A DNA stretch of 60,513 nt from Parabacteroides sp. An277 (GTDB lineage: Bacteria > Bacteroidota > Bacteroidia > Bacteroidales > Tannerellaceae), in NCBI RefSeq assembly GCF_002159645.1, contig NZ_NFJB01000026.1:1-60513 (forward strand), in the 5' to 3' direction. Of this stretch, positions 27,626-35,259 are shown piece by piece; within the stretch, counting starts at the first letter, position 1, and each line of letters opens with the position of its first letter. The notes beneath the pieces were generated by a model. That model was given only the letters and a program-made list of their open reading frames with translations. It made no database searches and had not been told where the DNA came from. The position numbers and the translations under genes are program-made.

Positions 27626-27700
27626 ATTGAACCTGCGTTGTCTATGTGCACTAATCTATTCCAAAAAATATCCTAAATCAGAAAATTTTATCGATAAATA

Positions 27701-27731
27701 TTTGATTTTCTAATTTTTTTATCTATATTTG
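27701..27731 (+). promoter_or_regulatory. Promoter of the first DUF6261 gene
   Basis: -33 TTTG (27701-27704), 19 bp, -7 TATATTTG (27724-27731). This is a full match to the Bacteroidetes consensus. The expected start point (about 27737) puts the whole following repeat array in the 5' untranslated leader. Confidence 0.75.
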
Positions 27732-27742
27732 CAACCGGGAGT

Positions 27743-27965
27743 CAGAAAAAATTTTTCTGGGTCGCCGCAGGCTGCGGGAAGCAGGAAAAAATTTTTCCGG
27801 GTCTTCGCAAGCTACGAGAAGCAGGAAAAAAATTTTCTGAGTTGCCGCAAGCTGCGAAAAGCAGGAAAAAAATTTTCTGAGTTGTCGCAAGCTGCGGGAA
27901 GCAGGAAAAAATTTTTCTAAGTCGCCGCAAGCTGCGGGAAGCCAGAAAAAAATTTTCTAAGCTGT
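27743..27965 (+). repeat. 40-bp tandem hairpin repeat array (5.6 copies) in a 5' leader
   Basis: Units begin at 27743 (39 bp), 27782, 27822, 27862 and 27902 (40 bp each), with a partial unit at 27942. Each unit has two palindromes: GAAAAAATTTTTC, and a GC-rich hairpin of the type CCGCAagcTGCGG. Copies differ by point changes that often keep the pairing. The array lies between a consensus promoter and the DUF6261 start. Confidence 0.92.
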
Positions 27966-28006
27966 GAAGAGCATATTTAGTATTAACAATAATAATTAGA
28001 ACCATT

Positions 28007-29158
28007 ATGGATGAAATTAGATTAGATTTTCCGTATTATGCTATGAGAAATAGTGAACATTATCAGTTGAACCGTCGATTGCTAAAGTACATTCCGGTAG
28101 AATTTGCTGAAAAATATGGCGTGTCCGCTTCACGTTCTAAATTTCAGCTGACTTTCTATTCGGAAAACGAATGTTACGTGGGAAACACTAAATTTGCTTC
28201 TACTAACGAAATAGAAACGTTAGACAAAAAACGGAGCAATTTATTTATTTTCTTTTTAAAAACAATCCAATCGGGTTTATACAATCCTGAAGAGGCTGTA
28301 GTCAACGCAGCCAAACGGATGGAGTATTTAATCAAACCGTACAAAGACGCTTATCGTTTGTCATACGCGCAGAAGAGCGCGATGATTGCCGATTTTGTCG
28401 ATTTAGTACAAGATGATGAAATCCAAACCGATTTGGAAGCATTAGGACTTGCCAATACAGTTAGCAAATTGGAGGAAGCCAACGAAGAGTTCGATACAGT
28501 TTATGAAACTCGTTCGACCGAACGCTTGAACCGCTCCATTTCCGAGACTATGAAAACAGTCCGTCCCAAGGTAGATAAAGCCTTTACAGAGTTGGCCAAA
28601 GACATTAACGCTTTCTTCCGGGTAAATGAACTGACTACAAAAGATGCGGAGACTCGCACCGATTTTTTGGCAGTAATTGAAAAAGTAAATAGTCTGCTGT
28701 ACGAGATGGAAAAGACGCTGTCTCGCGCTGGCATTATCGGCAAACCATCCGGAAGCACTTCTGGCGATGAAGATGAACCGACGCCCGAACCAACCAAGCC
28801 GATGATTGTCGATATTTACCAGAAAGAAGGGGGCGATCCGGAAAGGCCATTGCAATTCAAGAAAGGCAAGACAGCTGTAATAGAAGGCAGCGGACTTACC
28901 TTATTAAACGCGGAAGGGACTGGAATAGGAGATATTATCCTTTCTTCTGCTATAATGGAGGAACCAATAGACGATAAAGTCCCGGCCGAATACATTACGC
29001 TCAATACAGATTCTCGCATCGAATTTACGATGATAGAGTATCTGACAGAAGGCGAATATAACATACGCATCGAGACCTATTACAACGGCGAAGGAAATCC
29101 GCCGCTCAGCGAGCCGGTCGTAATAAAATTCCCCGAAGTAATCACCTTGATTATGTAG
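28007..29158 (+). CDS. DUF6261 family protein (first paralogue)
   Basis: A 383-residue cytoplasmic-looking protein with no signal peptide. Residues 1 to about 245 are helical and match the DUF6261 pattern (DFPYYAMRNSEHYQLNRRL at the N-terminus, YAQKSAMIADFVDLV, VNELTTKDAETR). An acidic, Pro-rich linker follows (DEDEPTPEPTKP, about 253-264). The C-terminal ~120 residues look like an Ig-like beta domain (IYQKEGGDPERPLQF, then strands), similar to DUF4469-type domains. A clear paralogue lies at 48408-49532, and both have tandem hairpin repeats upstream. Function unknown; no catalytic motif seen. It has its own promoter and terminator, so it is monocistronic. Confidence 0.75.
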   Translation: MDEIRLDFPYYAMRNSEHYQLNRRLLKYIPVEFAEKYGVSASRSKFQLTFYSENECYVGNTKFASTNEIETLDKKRSNLFIFFLKTIQSGLYNPEEAVVNAAKRMEYLIKPYKDAYRLSYAQKSAMIADFVDLVQDDEIQTDLEALGLANTVSKLEEANEEFDTVYETRSTERLNRSISETMKTVRPKVDKAFTELAKDINAFFRVNELTTKDAETRTDFLAVIEKVNSLLYEMEKTLSRAGIIGKPSGSTSGDEDEPTPEPTKPMIVDIYQKEGGDPERPLQFKKGKTAVIEGSGLTLLNAEGTGIGDIILSSAIMEEPIDDKVPAEYITLNTDSRIEFTMIEYLTEGEYNIRIETYYNGEGNPPLSEPVVIKFPEVITLIM

Positions 29159-29171
29159 GCTGATAACACAC

Positions 29172-29215
29172 AAAGGGCATAACCGAAGCTAACGGCTATG
29201 CCCTTTTTTATTTTT
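29172..29215 (+). terminator. Rho-independent terminator of the DUF6261 gene
   Basis: AAAGGGCATA (29172-29181) pairs with TATGCCCTTT (29197-29206), with inner ACCG/CGG pairs, then a T-rich tail. Confidence 0.9.
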
Positions 29216-29232
29216 CCGGTTTGAAAACGTTC

Positions 29233-29580
29233 TTACCGATTCATCCGTTTTTTATCTATCCATACCCCCATCAGATAGAGTGGAATCGCGCCAGAAACGA
29301 GGATGACGAGCGGCGCGTAAGGACGGAGGAGCGCCCAAAGCCCTTCGAGCGTGACGCTTTCCCCTCGAAAATAGAAAAATAGGAAGAGCACAAGCAATAG
29401 ATAGAAGACGACGCCCCACGCGATTGCCCCGATACGCGGCAATGATTCCACATAAACAATACGCTTGCGGAGCGACTTTTCTTTCCAGATGAGGCGCATG
29501 ATACATTCGTTCAGCCTGGACGAAGGACGTTCGGCCGTACCCTCCATTAATTTACGAGTAAGTTTATCGATTTCTTCCAT
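29233..29580 (-). CDS. Small membrane protein, putative anti-sigma/regulatory partner
   Basis: A 115-residue protein with a cytosolic N-terminal part (about 1-48, charged, including LNECIMRLIWKEKSLRKR) and two TM segments (about 50-70 and 88-108). It is the third gene of a minus-strand operon, 6 bp after an ECF sigma factor. Topology and position suggest an anti-sigma or sigma-associated membrane protein, perhaps like the DUF5056 proteins found next to sigma genes in Bacteroides. The family match is uncertain; function is inferred from context. Confidence 0.6.
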   Translation of the reverse strand: MEEIDKLTRKLMEGTAERPSSRLNECIMRLIWKEKSLRKRIVYVESLPRIGAIAWGVVFYLLLVLFLFFYFRGESVTLEGLWALLRPYAPLVILVSGAIPLYLMGVWIDKKRMNR

Positions 29581-29586
29581 AACTTA

Positions 29587-30153
29587 TTACAATAAATTTT
29601 TTGTTTCCTGTTTCATTTTCTTTTCCAGTGCCGAATAGAAATGTTTACGCGCCCGAAAAAGTTTAGTCTTTACATTCGAAGGAGAGAGTTCCGTAATTTG
29701 ACAAATATCCTCCACGGAACACTCCTCTAAATAGTAGAGCGTAAGCAGCAATGCCTCGTCGCGAGCCAATGCTTTCAAAGTCTGGGAGATAATCTCCTTC
29801 CGGTCTTTAGCTTCCAAGAGCGCGGAAGCAGTCTCTTGCTCGGCGACAGTAACGTCCGTCACCTCGACCGATTCAAAATCCGAAAAGAAATGCGGTGAAC
29901 GCAACGAACTGATTGCCGTATGATACACGATTTGATAAAACCAGGAAGAGAATTTGCACGACCCTCTGAAGTTCGGCAGCGAACGGTACATCTTGACGAA
30001 CGCATCCTGAACGACCTCCTCCGCCTCTTCGCGATTCCCCACGATGCGGAAAGCCAGCGTATAAGCCATTCGCTCGTATTTCGAGACGAGAAAGGCGAAG
30101 CTCTGCTTATCGCCCTCCAGCACGTTTGCAATCCATTGAGCTTCGTCCGTCAT
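29587..30153 (-). CDS. ECF RNA polymerase sigma factor
   Basis: A 188-residue sigma-70 family group 4 factor. Region 2 spans about 15-90 (ERMAYTLAFRIVGNREEAEEVVQDAFVKMY then FRGSCKFSSWFYQIVYHTA). Region 4 spans about 125-180 and ends with the HTH-like SVEDICQITELSPSNVKTKLFRARK. Both DNA-binding regions look complete. It lies between a DUF6249 membrane protein (6 bp upstream) and a small two-TM protein (6 bp downstream), a sigma/anti-sigma type operon. The signal sensed is unknown. Confidence 0.92.
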   Translation of the reverse strand: MTDEAQWIANVLEGDKQSFAFLVSKYERMAYTLAFRIVGNREEAEEVVQDAFVKMYRSLPNFRGSCKFSSWFYQIVYHTAISSLRSPHFFSDFESVEVTDVTVAEQETASALLEAKDRKEIISQTLKALARDEALLLTLYYLEECSVEDICQITELSPSNVKTKLFRARKHFYSALEKKMKQETKNLL

Positions 30154-30159
30154 GCTTGT

Positions 30160-30558
30160 TTACTCATTAGGGATTCTTCCTAACCGTTTATCTTCTTCCT
30201 CTTCTTTTACTTGCATCTTGCGAGAAAGGAAAAAATATACGACAAAGCCGATTCCACCCAGCAACAAAGCAAACATCGGTACCGAAAAGATTTCGAAACC
30301 GAAATCTCCTTCCGGTACGTACGGGTCGACAAATAGACCGATTAAAACACCCAAAGCCAGTCCGATCATAAATAATCCATTGCGCAGCGCCGGATAACGG
30401 TTCGCCCGCTTCTCGGGTTCGCGGAGAATAACGCCGCCTTCAATCATTTTCATGCGTTCTTCATGACGAAAACGGCTAATCTTAATAATCGATGTCGTAG
30501 CGCATACGACGGGCGCTCCTACAGCACAAGTTATTACCCAAAATAAATCAAAATCCAT
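30160..30558 (-). CDS. DUF6249 domain membrane protein
   Basis: A 132-residue membrane protein: N-terminal hydrophobic segment (about 5-24), a basic cytosolic stretch (RFRHEERMKMIEGGVILREPEKRANR), then two TM helices (about 60-77 and 90-110) and a charged tail (QVKEEEEDKRLG). This matches DUF6249, small Bacteroidetes membrane proteins typically encoded with ECF sigma factors. First gene of the three-gene operon. Probably involved in sensing or modulating the sigma factor (inference from context). Confidence 0.75.
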   Translation of the reverse strand: MDFDLFWVITCAVGAPVVCATTSIIKISRFRHEERMKMIEGGVILREPEKRANRYPALRNGLFMIGLALGVLIGLFVDPYVPEGDFGFEIFSVPMFALLLGGIGFVVYFFLSRKMQVKEEEEDKRLGRIPNE

Positions 30559-30669
30559 ACGATAATCTTTTTAATTCGACTTATTGTTTTAATTTGTTTT
30601 TCTATTCATAAGACGATAGAAGACAAACTTTGGTTACAGAAAATAACCGGAAATATAACGGGAAATAAT

Positions 30670-30707
30670 AAAAAAAATATCCGAAGCAACTTCTCAGTTG
30701 ACTTCGG
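30670..30707 (-). terminator. Terminator of the Gfo/Idh-DUF1080 operon
   Basis: On the minus strand, CCGAAGTCAACT folds onto AGTTGCTTCGG (one bulged base, 30681-30707) and is followed by a long T-run (30680-30670). The other strand also has A/T flanks. Confidence 0.85.
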
Positions 30708-30753
30708 ATAAACAAAAAAATTAAACTATGGATGTCTACATTGAAGTATAAAA

Positions 30754-31641
30754 TCAATCCATTACCTTGATTCGGATATTGCGATACCATACGTTGTCGC
30801 CATGGTCTTGCAAACCGATAAAACCTTCCTTATTTTCGCCACCGCAATTGAGAAGCAGTTCGTAAGCAAGCGGCCATTTATCTTGGCTGAACTTACTCTT
30901 GTCGAGCATTTCTTTCCATGCCGGAGTCCAAAGATGATATTCCACACAAGGCGTATCGCTATTGAGATAATGCACTACGGTACCTTTGTATACCATAATT
31001 TTACCCTTATTCCATTCGCCGTATGGTTTTGCATTTTGCGGTTTGGCCGGAATCATGTCGTAGAGGGAAGCAGATTGGCGGTTGCCATCTACACCCAGTT
31101 TGGCATCGGGGTGATTTTCATTATCCAATACTTGATATTCAGGTGCGGAGATGTAAGATGGAGCCATGACCCATTCGCCTTTGTCATTTTTCTCTTCCAC
31201 TTCTTGAATCATATACATGACACCAGAGTTAGCTCCCTTGTCGACTTTCCATTCAAATTCAAGTTCGAAGTTCGAGAAACGATGCGCGAATACCAAATCA
31301 CCGCCATCCTTGGCTCCGGCTTCTCCCATGCCTGAACCTTTGATGTGGATTGCCCCATCGTCTACTACCCAAGCAGCCGGTACGTCTTCACGAGCATAAC
31401 CACGCCAACCTTTCAGCGTTTTACCATCGAAGAGAGTAATCCATCCTTCGCTATCTTTCGGGAAATCCGCTAAATCGACGGTAGGTAAATCTAATAATTT
31501 GTATTCCGGAGTAGCTGCTTCTGCGGCTGTTTCTGTTGCAGCTTCTTCCGTAGTAGCTGTGTCTGCTTTTTTACCTCCATTACAAGAAGCAAGGCATAAA
31601 GCCAATGTTGCTACGCCTGCTATTAATACTGACTTTTTCAT
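30754..31641 (-). CDS. DUF1080 lipoprotein (3-keto-disaccharide hydrolase/lyase type)
   Basis: A 295-residue lipoprotein (lipobox CLASC, C20) with a Thr/Glu/Ala-rich linker (23-45) and a jelly-roll DUF1080 domain (about 60-293: WITLFDGKTLKGWRGYA, FELEFEWKVDKGANSGVMYM, EYQVLDNENHPDA, WYRNIRIKVMD). DUF1080 enzymes act on 3-keto-glycosides; a published Bacteroides thetaiotaomicron pathway (BT2156-BT2159) pairs them with Gfo/Idh oxidoreductases for non-hydrolytic-type glycan breakdown. A Gfo/Idh gene lies 53 bp upstream here, so the two probably form an oxidise-then-cleave pair in the periplasm. The substrate is unknown. Confidence 0.85.
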   Translation of the reverse strand: MKKSVLIAGVATLALCLASCNGGKKADTATTEEAATETAAEAATPEYKLLDLPTVDLADFPKDSEGWITLFDGKTLKGWRGYAREDVPAAWVVDDGAIHIKGSGMGEAGAKDGGDLVFAHRFSNFELEFEWKVDKGANSGVMYMIQEVEEKNDKGEWVMAPSYISAPEYQVLDNENHPDAKLGVDGNRQSASLYDMIPAKPQNAKPYGEWNKGKIMVYKGTVVHYLNSDTPCVEYHLWTPAWKEMLDKSKFSQDKWPLAYELLLNCGGENKEGFIGLQDHGDNVWYRNIRIKVMD

Positions 31642-31694
31642 CGTTGTTATGTATTTTAATTATCGTTGTATTTTATTCTTTTTATCGTTGTATT

Positions 31695-33182
31695 TTACTT
31701 CGGCATGTCCGGTAATTTCCATCCTTCACGGTAGTTATGCTTGATAAGTTCGGATGCGAACGCACGGGCATTAACAGGTTCTGTCCAAATCTTATTGAAT
31801 TTCGGGTCACCATCAATTACTTTGAAGTCGTCTTTGATTAATATTTTAATCTCTTCATTGTCTTTGATGTTGGTAAATTGCATATTGGCACCGTCCCAAT
31901 GTAATTCTTTGTTGAGCGTTTGTAAGCGGACAGCCAATACACCCATGACTACCATTTCGTTGAATGGTCCTGCCTCCGAGAAATCTGATTTGGTTTTTAC
32001 TCGGCTGGAAGCATCTTCCTTACAAGCACGAACCCAATCCATTTCATGACCACCATTCATGGCATTGGCTACACGCCGACAGACTTTTGGTACATTGGTT
32101 GGTACACGCCCCGAGAGGAGGAAAGGCTGCTGGCCGTAACATCCGCATACGAGCGTATCCTTTGTACCATGGAATATGGTTAAACCTCCGCCCGGTCCCA
32201 TCAGTTGTTTGCCTTCGGGGAAACCTTTCGGACGGTCGGGCATCATACCTCCGTCATACCAATGTACTTCTACTTCCGGCATAGCCAATTTCGGCATATT
32301 GTCACGTGCAGGGAAGGTGAGCTTTACATGCTGGGCAGTCGGTGCACAATCTTGCAGAAGAAGCGTGGAAGAAGCCTCTACTTTCGATGGATATCCCAAC
32401 TTCAAAGCTTTAAAGGGCTGATGCAAGATATGGCATGCCATATCGCCCAATGCTCCGGTGCCAAAACGCCACCATCCGCGCCAATTCCATGGATGATAGA
32501 TACTATTGTAGGGGATTAAATCGGTTGGTCCACAGAATAAATCCCAATTTAACGTCTTGGGTATGCGGTCTACCTTTTCAGGAGCGTTCAATCCTTGTGG
32601 CCAAATAGGACGGTCGGTTGCGCAATCCACGCGAGTTACATCTCCAATTTCACCATTCCAAATCCATTCGCACACGATGTCTGTCCCTTCATCCGAAGAA
32701 CCTTGATTACCCATTTGTGTGGCTACATTATATTCTTTAGCCAAATTTGTCAGCAATCGAGATTCATATACAGAATGTGTAAGAGGTTTTTGGCAATAGA
32801 CATGTTTTCCCATTGTGATGGCATCGGCCGTAATGATGGCATGTGTATGGTCTGCCGTAGCAATGATGACGGCATCAATATCTTTACCCATCTCGTCGTA
32901 CATTTTGCGATAATCATAATACTTTTTCGCATTAGGAAGTTCGTCGAATACACCTTTGGCGTACTTCCAATCGACATCGCAGAGCGCAACGATATTTTCC
33001 GTCTTTTTTACATTATTGATATTGGCATGTCCCATGCCTCCGATACCTACAGCAGCGATGTTGAGTTTATCACTCGGTGCTGTATATCCATGACTCTTAC
33101 CCAAAATTGTATTAGGGGCAATCGTGAATGCTGCAGCAGCTGCTGCACTTCTTCTAAGGAATGACCTTCTTGTTATCGACAT
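31695..33182 (-). CDS. Tat-exported Gfo/Idh/MocA family oxidoreductase
   Basis: A 495-residue NAD(P)-dependent sugar oxidoreductase. The N-terminus TRRSFLRR plus an Ala-rich hydrophobic stretch is a twin-arginine signal, meaning export folded with bound cofactor. The Rossmann motif AVGIGGMGHANI is at about 45-56, the active-site region CQKPLTHS (EKP-type motif with Gln for Glu) at about 129-136, and a long C-terminal alpha/beta domain follows. Members with Tat signals oxidise glycosides at C3 in known Bacteroides pathways. Co-transcribed with the DUF1080 gene. The promoter is recognisable at 33232-33262. The exact substrate cannot be read. Confidence 0.88.
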   Translation of the reverse strand: MSITRRSFLRRSAAAAAAFTIAPNTILGKSHGYTAPSDKLNIAAVGIGGMGHANINNVKKTENIVALCDVDWKYAKGVFDELPNAKKYYDYRKMYDEMGKDIDAVIIATADHTHAIITADAITMGKHVYCQKPLTHSVYESRLLTNLAKEYNVATQMGNQGSSDEGTDIVCEWIWNGEIGDVTRVDCATDRPIWPQGLNAPEKVDRIPKTLNWDLFCGPTDLIPYNSIYHPWNWRGWWRFGTGALGDMACHILHQPFKALKLGYPSKVEASSTLLLQDCAPTAQHVKLTFPARDNMPKLAMPEVEVHWYDGGMMPDRPKGFPEGKQLMGPGGGLTIFHGTKDTLVCGCYGQQPFLLSGRVPTNVPKVCRRVANAMNGGHEMDWVRACKEDASSRVKTKSDFSEAGPFNEMVVMGVLAVRLQTLNKELHWDGANMQFTNIKDNEEIKILIKDDFKVIDGDPKFNKIWTEPVNARAFASELIKHNYREGWKLPDMPK

Positions 33183-33231
33183 GATATGTTTGTTTTTATA
33201 GATTAGCTTTATATTTTATTTTAAACCGGCA

Positions 33232-33262
33232 CAAATTTAAAGAGAGATGTTCGAATTTCAAA
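33232..33262 (-). promoter_or_regulatory. Promoter of the Gfo/Idh-DUF1080 operon
   Basis: On the minus strand: -33 TTTG (33262-33259), 19 bp, -7 TAAATTTG (33239-33232). Both elements and the spacing fit the phylum consensus. Confidence 0.65.
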
Positions 33263-33390
33263 CAAAATTCTTCCCTTTTTCTTGTGCATAGTCTTTTTTA
33301 ACGTTTTGTTTCCTGTCCCTTGGATTCTTATTTGAATACAGAGGTGTAGAAACACATTTTATATATATCTGCTCCTCTGTATGAAAGAAC

Positions 33391-34923
33391 TTATTTCCCT
33401 AATATCTCTTCAAAATAAGAAAGGTTGGGACGTATTTCTTTCCCTTCGAAATTGACAGGGTATTGGGCTTCTTTCTCTTCCAACGCTTGCATCATGTGGC
33501 GAAGGAGAGTAAGGGTTTGCGTTGGATGTTTACGTGATATTTCCTGTTTTTCGTAGGGGTCTTCCTTTAAATTATAGAGGATGCAATCGGGACGTTCGGA
33601 GTGTTCTGGATTATAATAATAGACGAGTTTCCAATCGCCCTCGCGGTAGGAGGTGAAATAGCTTCCGCGGTGGTTGTGCGGGAAATGCATTAGGAAGATA
33701 TCTTCGTGTGCAGCATCGTGTTGTCCCGTTAATAGCGTATGTAAATCATGTCCGTCTACGGGATGTGTGTTGGGTATGTTTGCTTCGCTCAGAGTAGCTA
33801 ATGTCGGATAAATATCCAGCACGCTTCCCATCTGTGTTTGGATTTCACCTTGCGGAATGGGCAACTTCTTTTGGAATGTATTCTTTTTGTTTGTTTTAGC
33901 CCATGCTACGATACAAGGAACGCGCATGCCTCCTTCAAATTCAGAACCCTTTTTACCTCTCAATGGAGCAGACGAACTATATCCGCGCGAATCGCCCAGC
34001 GGAGCATCCGAACCGTTATCTCCCAAGAAGATAATTAGTGTGTTTTCAGCAATGCCTTTCGCTTCGAGATGGTCAAGTACATCACCCAGCGATTTGTCCA
34101 TGCTTTCAATCAACGTGGCAAATGATTTGGCCGCATCGCTTTTATCAGATGAAGCATAATGTTCCCAGAAACGTTCATCGCGTTCGAAAGGAGCGTGGAC
34201 GGCATAATGAGCCAAATAGAGGAAGAAGGGCTTTTTCTCTTCTATCGCTTTATCTATTTGTGCGTTCGCTTCCAGTGTGAGGGCATCTGTCAAGAAAACA
34301 TCCTCTGCATAATATTTCTCTAATCCTGGTACTGCACGGGGTTTGTATCCTTGTATATTCCCATATCCATTTCGTCCGTAGTAGCTTCCCGGTTGACCAA
34401 TAGACGAACCGGCGATATTTATATCATATCCTACGTTTTTGGGTATCTCTCCTTCGCTTCCCATACATCCGAAATGCGCTTTGCCTACATGGATCGTTTT
34501 ATATCCTTGCGTTTTAAGCAAACGGGGAAGGGTGAGGTCTTTCGTGGTTAATCCTTGCCAATTCCATGCATACGGGCCATATTGGTCGCGGTTGTTGGTC
34601 TCAGAATTAATCCAATTGGTTGTATGATGCCGTGCAGAGGATTGTCCTGTCATAATGGACGCGCGCGAAGGGGAACTGACACTATTGGCATAAAACGTAG
34701 AGAACCGAATCCCTTGTGCCGCGAGTCGCTCCATATTGGGCGTATGATACCAATCGTTCAGTGCATGGCGAACGGGATTCCCCAACGAATCGGTTAAGAA
34801 TGGGCAAGAGGTATCCATCAATCCCATATCGTCTACTAAAAATACTATTACATTCGGACGCTCTTCGGCTGCAACGAAAAGCGAGGATGCGGCTAATCCG
34901 CCCAGGATGAGATGTGTCTTCAT
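33391..34923 (-). CDS. Family S1-type sulfatase (Ser-type)
   Basis: A 510-residue exported arylsulfatase-like enzyme that removes sulphate esters, probably from host or dietary glycans. The signal peptide is about 1-19. Metal-binding D31-D32 (FLVDDMG) and the formylglycine motif S-S-P-S-R (83-87) are followed by ASIMTGQ. The modified residue is Ser83, so maturation needs a radical-SAM anSME, not encoded in this window. Later motifs are HVGKAHFG, GDNGSDAPLGDSRGYSSSAP and DWKLVYYY. ATG 34923 is the start: an open frame reaches upstream to 35184 but runs through a palindromic repeat and lacks sulfatase sequence. It lies beside the keto-glycoside pair with its own -7 box, so it is a functional neighbour rather than clearly the same operon. 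Confidence 0.9.
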   Translation of the reverse strand: MKTHLILGGLAASSLFVAAEERPNVIVFLVDDMGLMDTSCPFLTDSLGNPVRHALNDWYHTPNMERLAAQGIRFSTFYANSVSSPSRASIMTGQSSARHHTTNWINSETNNRDQYGPYAWNWQGLTTKDLTLPRLLKTQGYKTIHVGKAHFGCMGSEGEIPKNVGYDINIAGSSIGQPGSYYGRNGYGNIQGYKPRAVPGLEKYYAEDVFLTDALTLEANAQIDKAIEEKKPFFLYLAHYAVHAPFERDERFWEHYASSDKSDAAKSFATLIESMDKSLGDVLDHLEAKGIAENTLIIFLGDNGSDAPLGDSRGYSSSAPLRGKKGSEFEGGMRVPCIVAWAKTNKKNTFQKKLPIPQGEIQTQMGSVLDIYPTLATLSEANIPNTHPVDGHDLHTLLTGQHDAAHEDIFLMHFPHNHRGSYFTSYREGDWKLVYYYNPEHSERPDCILYNLKEDPYEKQEISRKHPTQTLTLLRHMMQALEEKEAQYPVNFEGKEIRPNLSYFEEILGK

Positions 34924-34963
34924 ATATAAATCAATCAAGTGTTGCCATATTATTTCTATTATA

Positions 34964-34971
34964 CAAAGGTA
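34964..34971 (-). promoter_or_regulatory. -7 promoter box of the sulfatase gene
   Basis: Minus strand TACCTTTG, 41 bp upstream of the sulfatase ATG. At the -33 spacing the sequence reads TTTTCG, one base off. Confidence 0.45.
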
Positions 34972-35039
34972 AGGAAAATTTTTTATATTCGAAAAGGAAA
35001 AACGATTCTGCCGTAGAAAAAACTTTGATGTTGCCTGGG

Positions 35040-35135
35040 AAAACTCTATCTTTAGGCTAAAGATACATATCTTCAAGTTAAAGATACATATCTTCAGGCT
35101 GCAGATATATATCTTTAGCCTAAAGATAGAGTTTT
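35040..35135. repeat. 22-bp palindromic tandem repeats with perfect 26-bp inverted ends
   Basis: 35040-35065 and 35110-35135 are exact reverse complements (26 bp). The interior carries two more diverged copies of the same palindrome, so four ATCTTyArgyTwAAGAT-like units run in tandem at about 21-22 bp. The word TATCTTTAGCCTAAAGATA at 35110-35128 is identical to 9101-9119. The array lies between divergent genes (sulfatase and a sigma factor). Confidence 0.92.
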
Positions 35136-35228
35136 TCTCGGCTGTTTGTATTTTTAGGTCAGGCGTCTTTGTGATTTTTTCCAAGGCAATTGCCGTTTAT
35201 CTTTGTTTTTTAGATCGGATATTCTTTG

Positions 35229-35236
35229 TATCTTTG
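35229..35236 (+). promoter_or_regulatory. -7 promoter box of the ECF sigma gene
   Basis: TATCTTTG, 23 bp before the ATG at 35260. A TTTG at 35202-35205 is 23 bp upstream, slightly too far for a standard -33. Confidence 0.45.
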
Positions 35237-35259
35237 TATTTGTTTGGTTAAGTAAGTTT

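Noticed and set aside
27729-28005. Open frames across the 40-bp array
   Set aside because: Repetitive translations of the hairpin array lying inside the predicted 5' leader; no start signal and no domain.
34924-35184. N-terminal extension of the sulfatase
   Set aside because: It translates the palindromic repeat array (LKIxIFS-like units), while a normal signal peptide begins at 34923.
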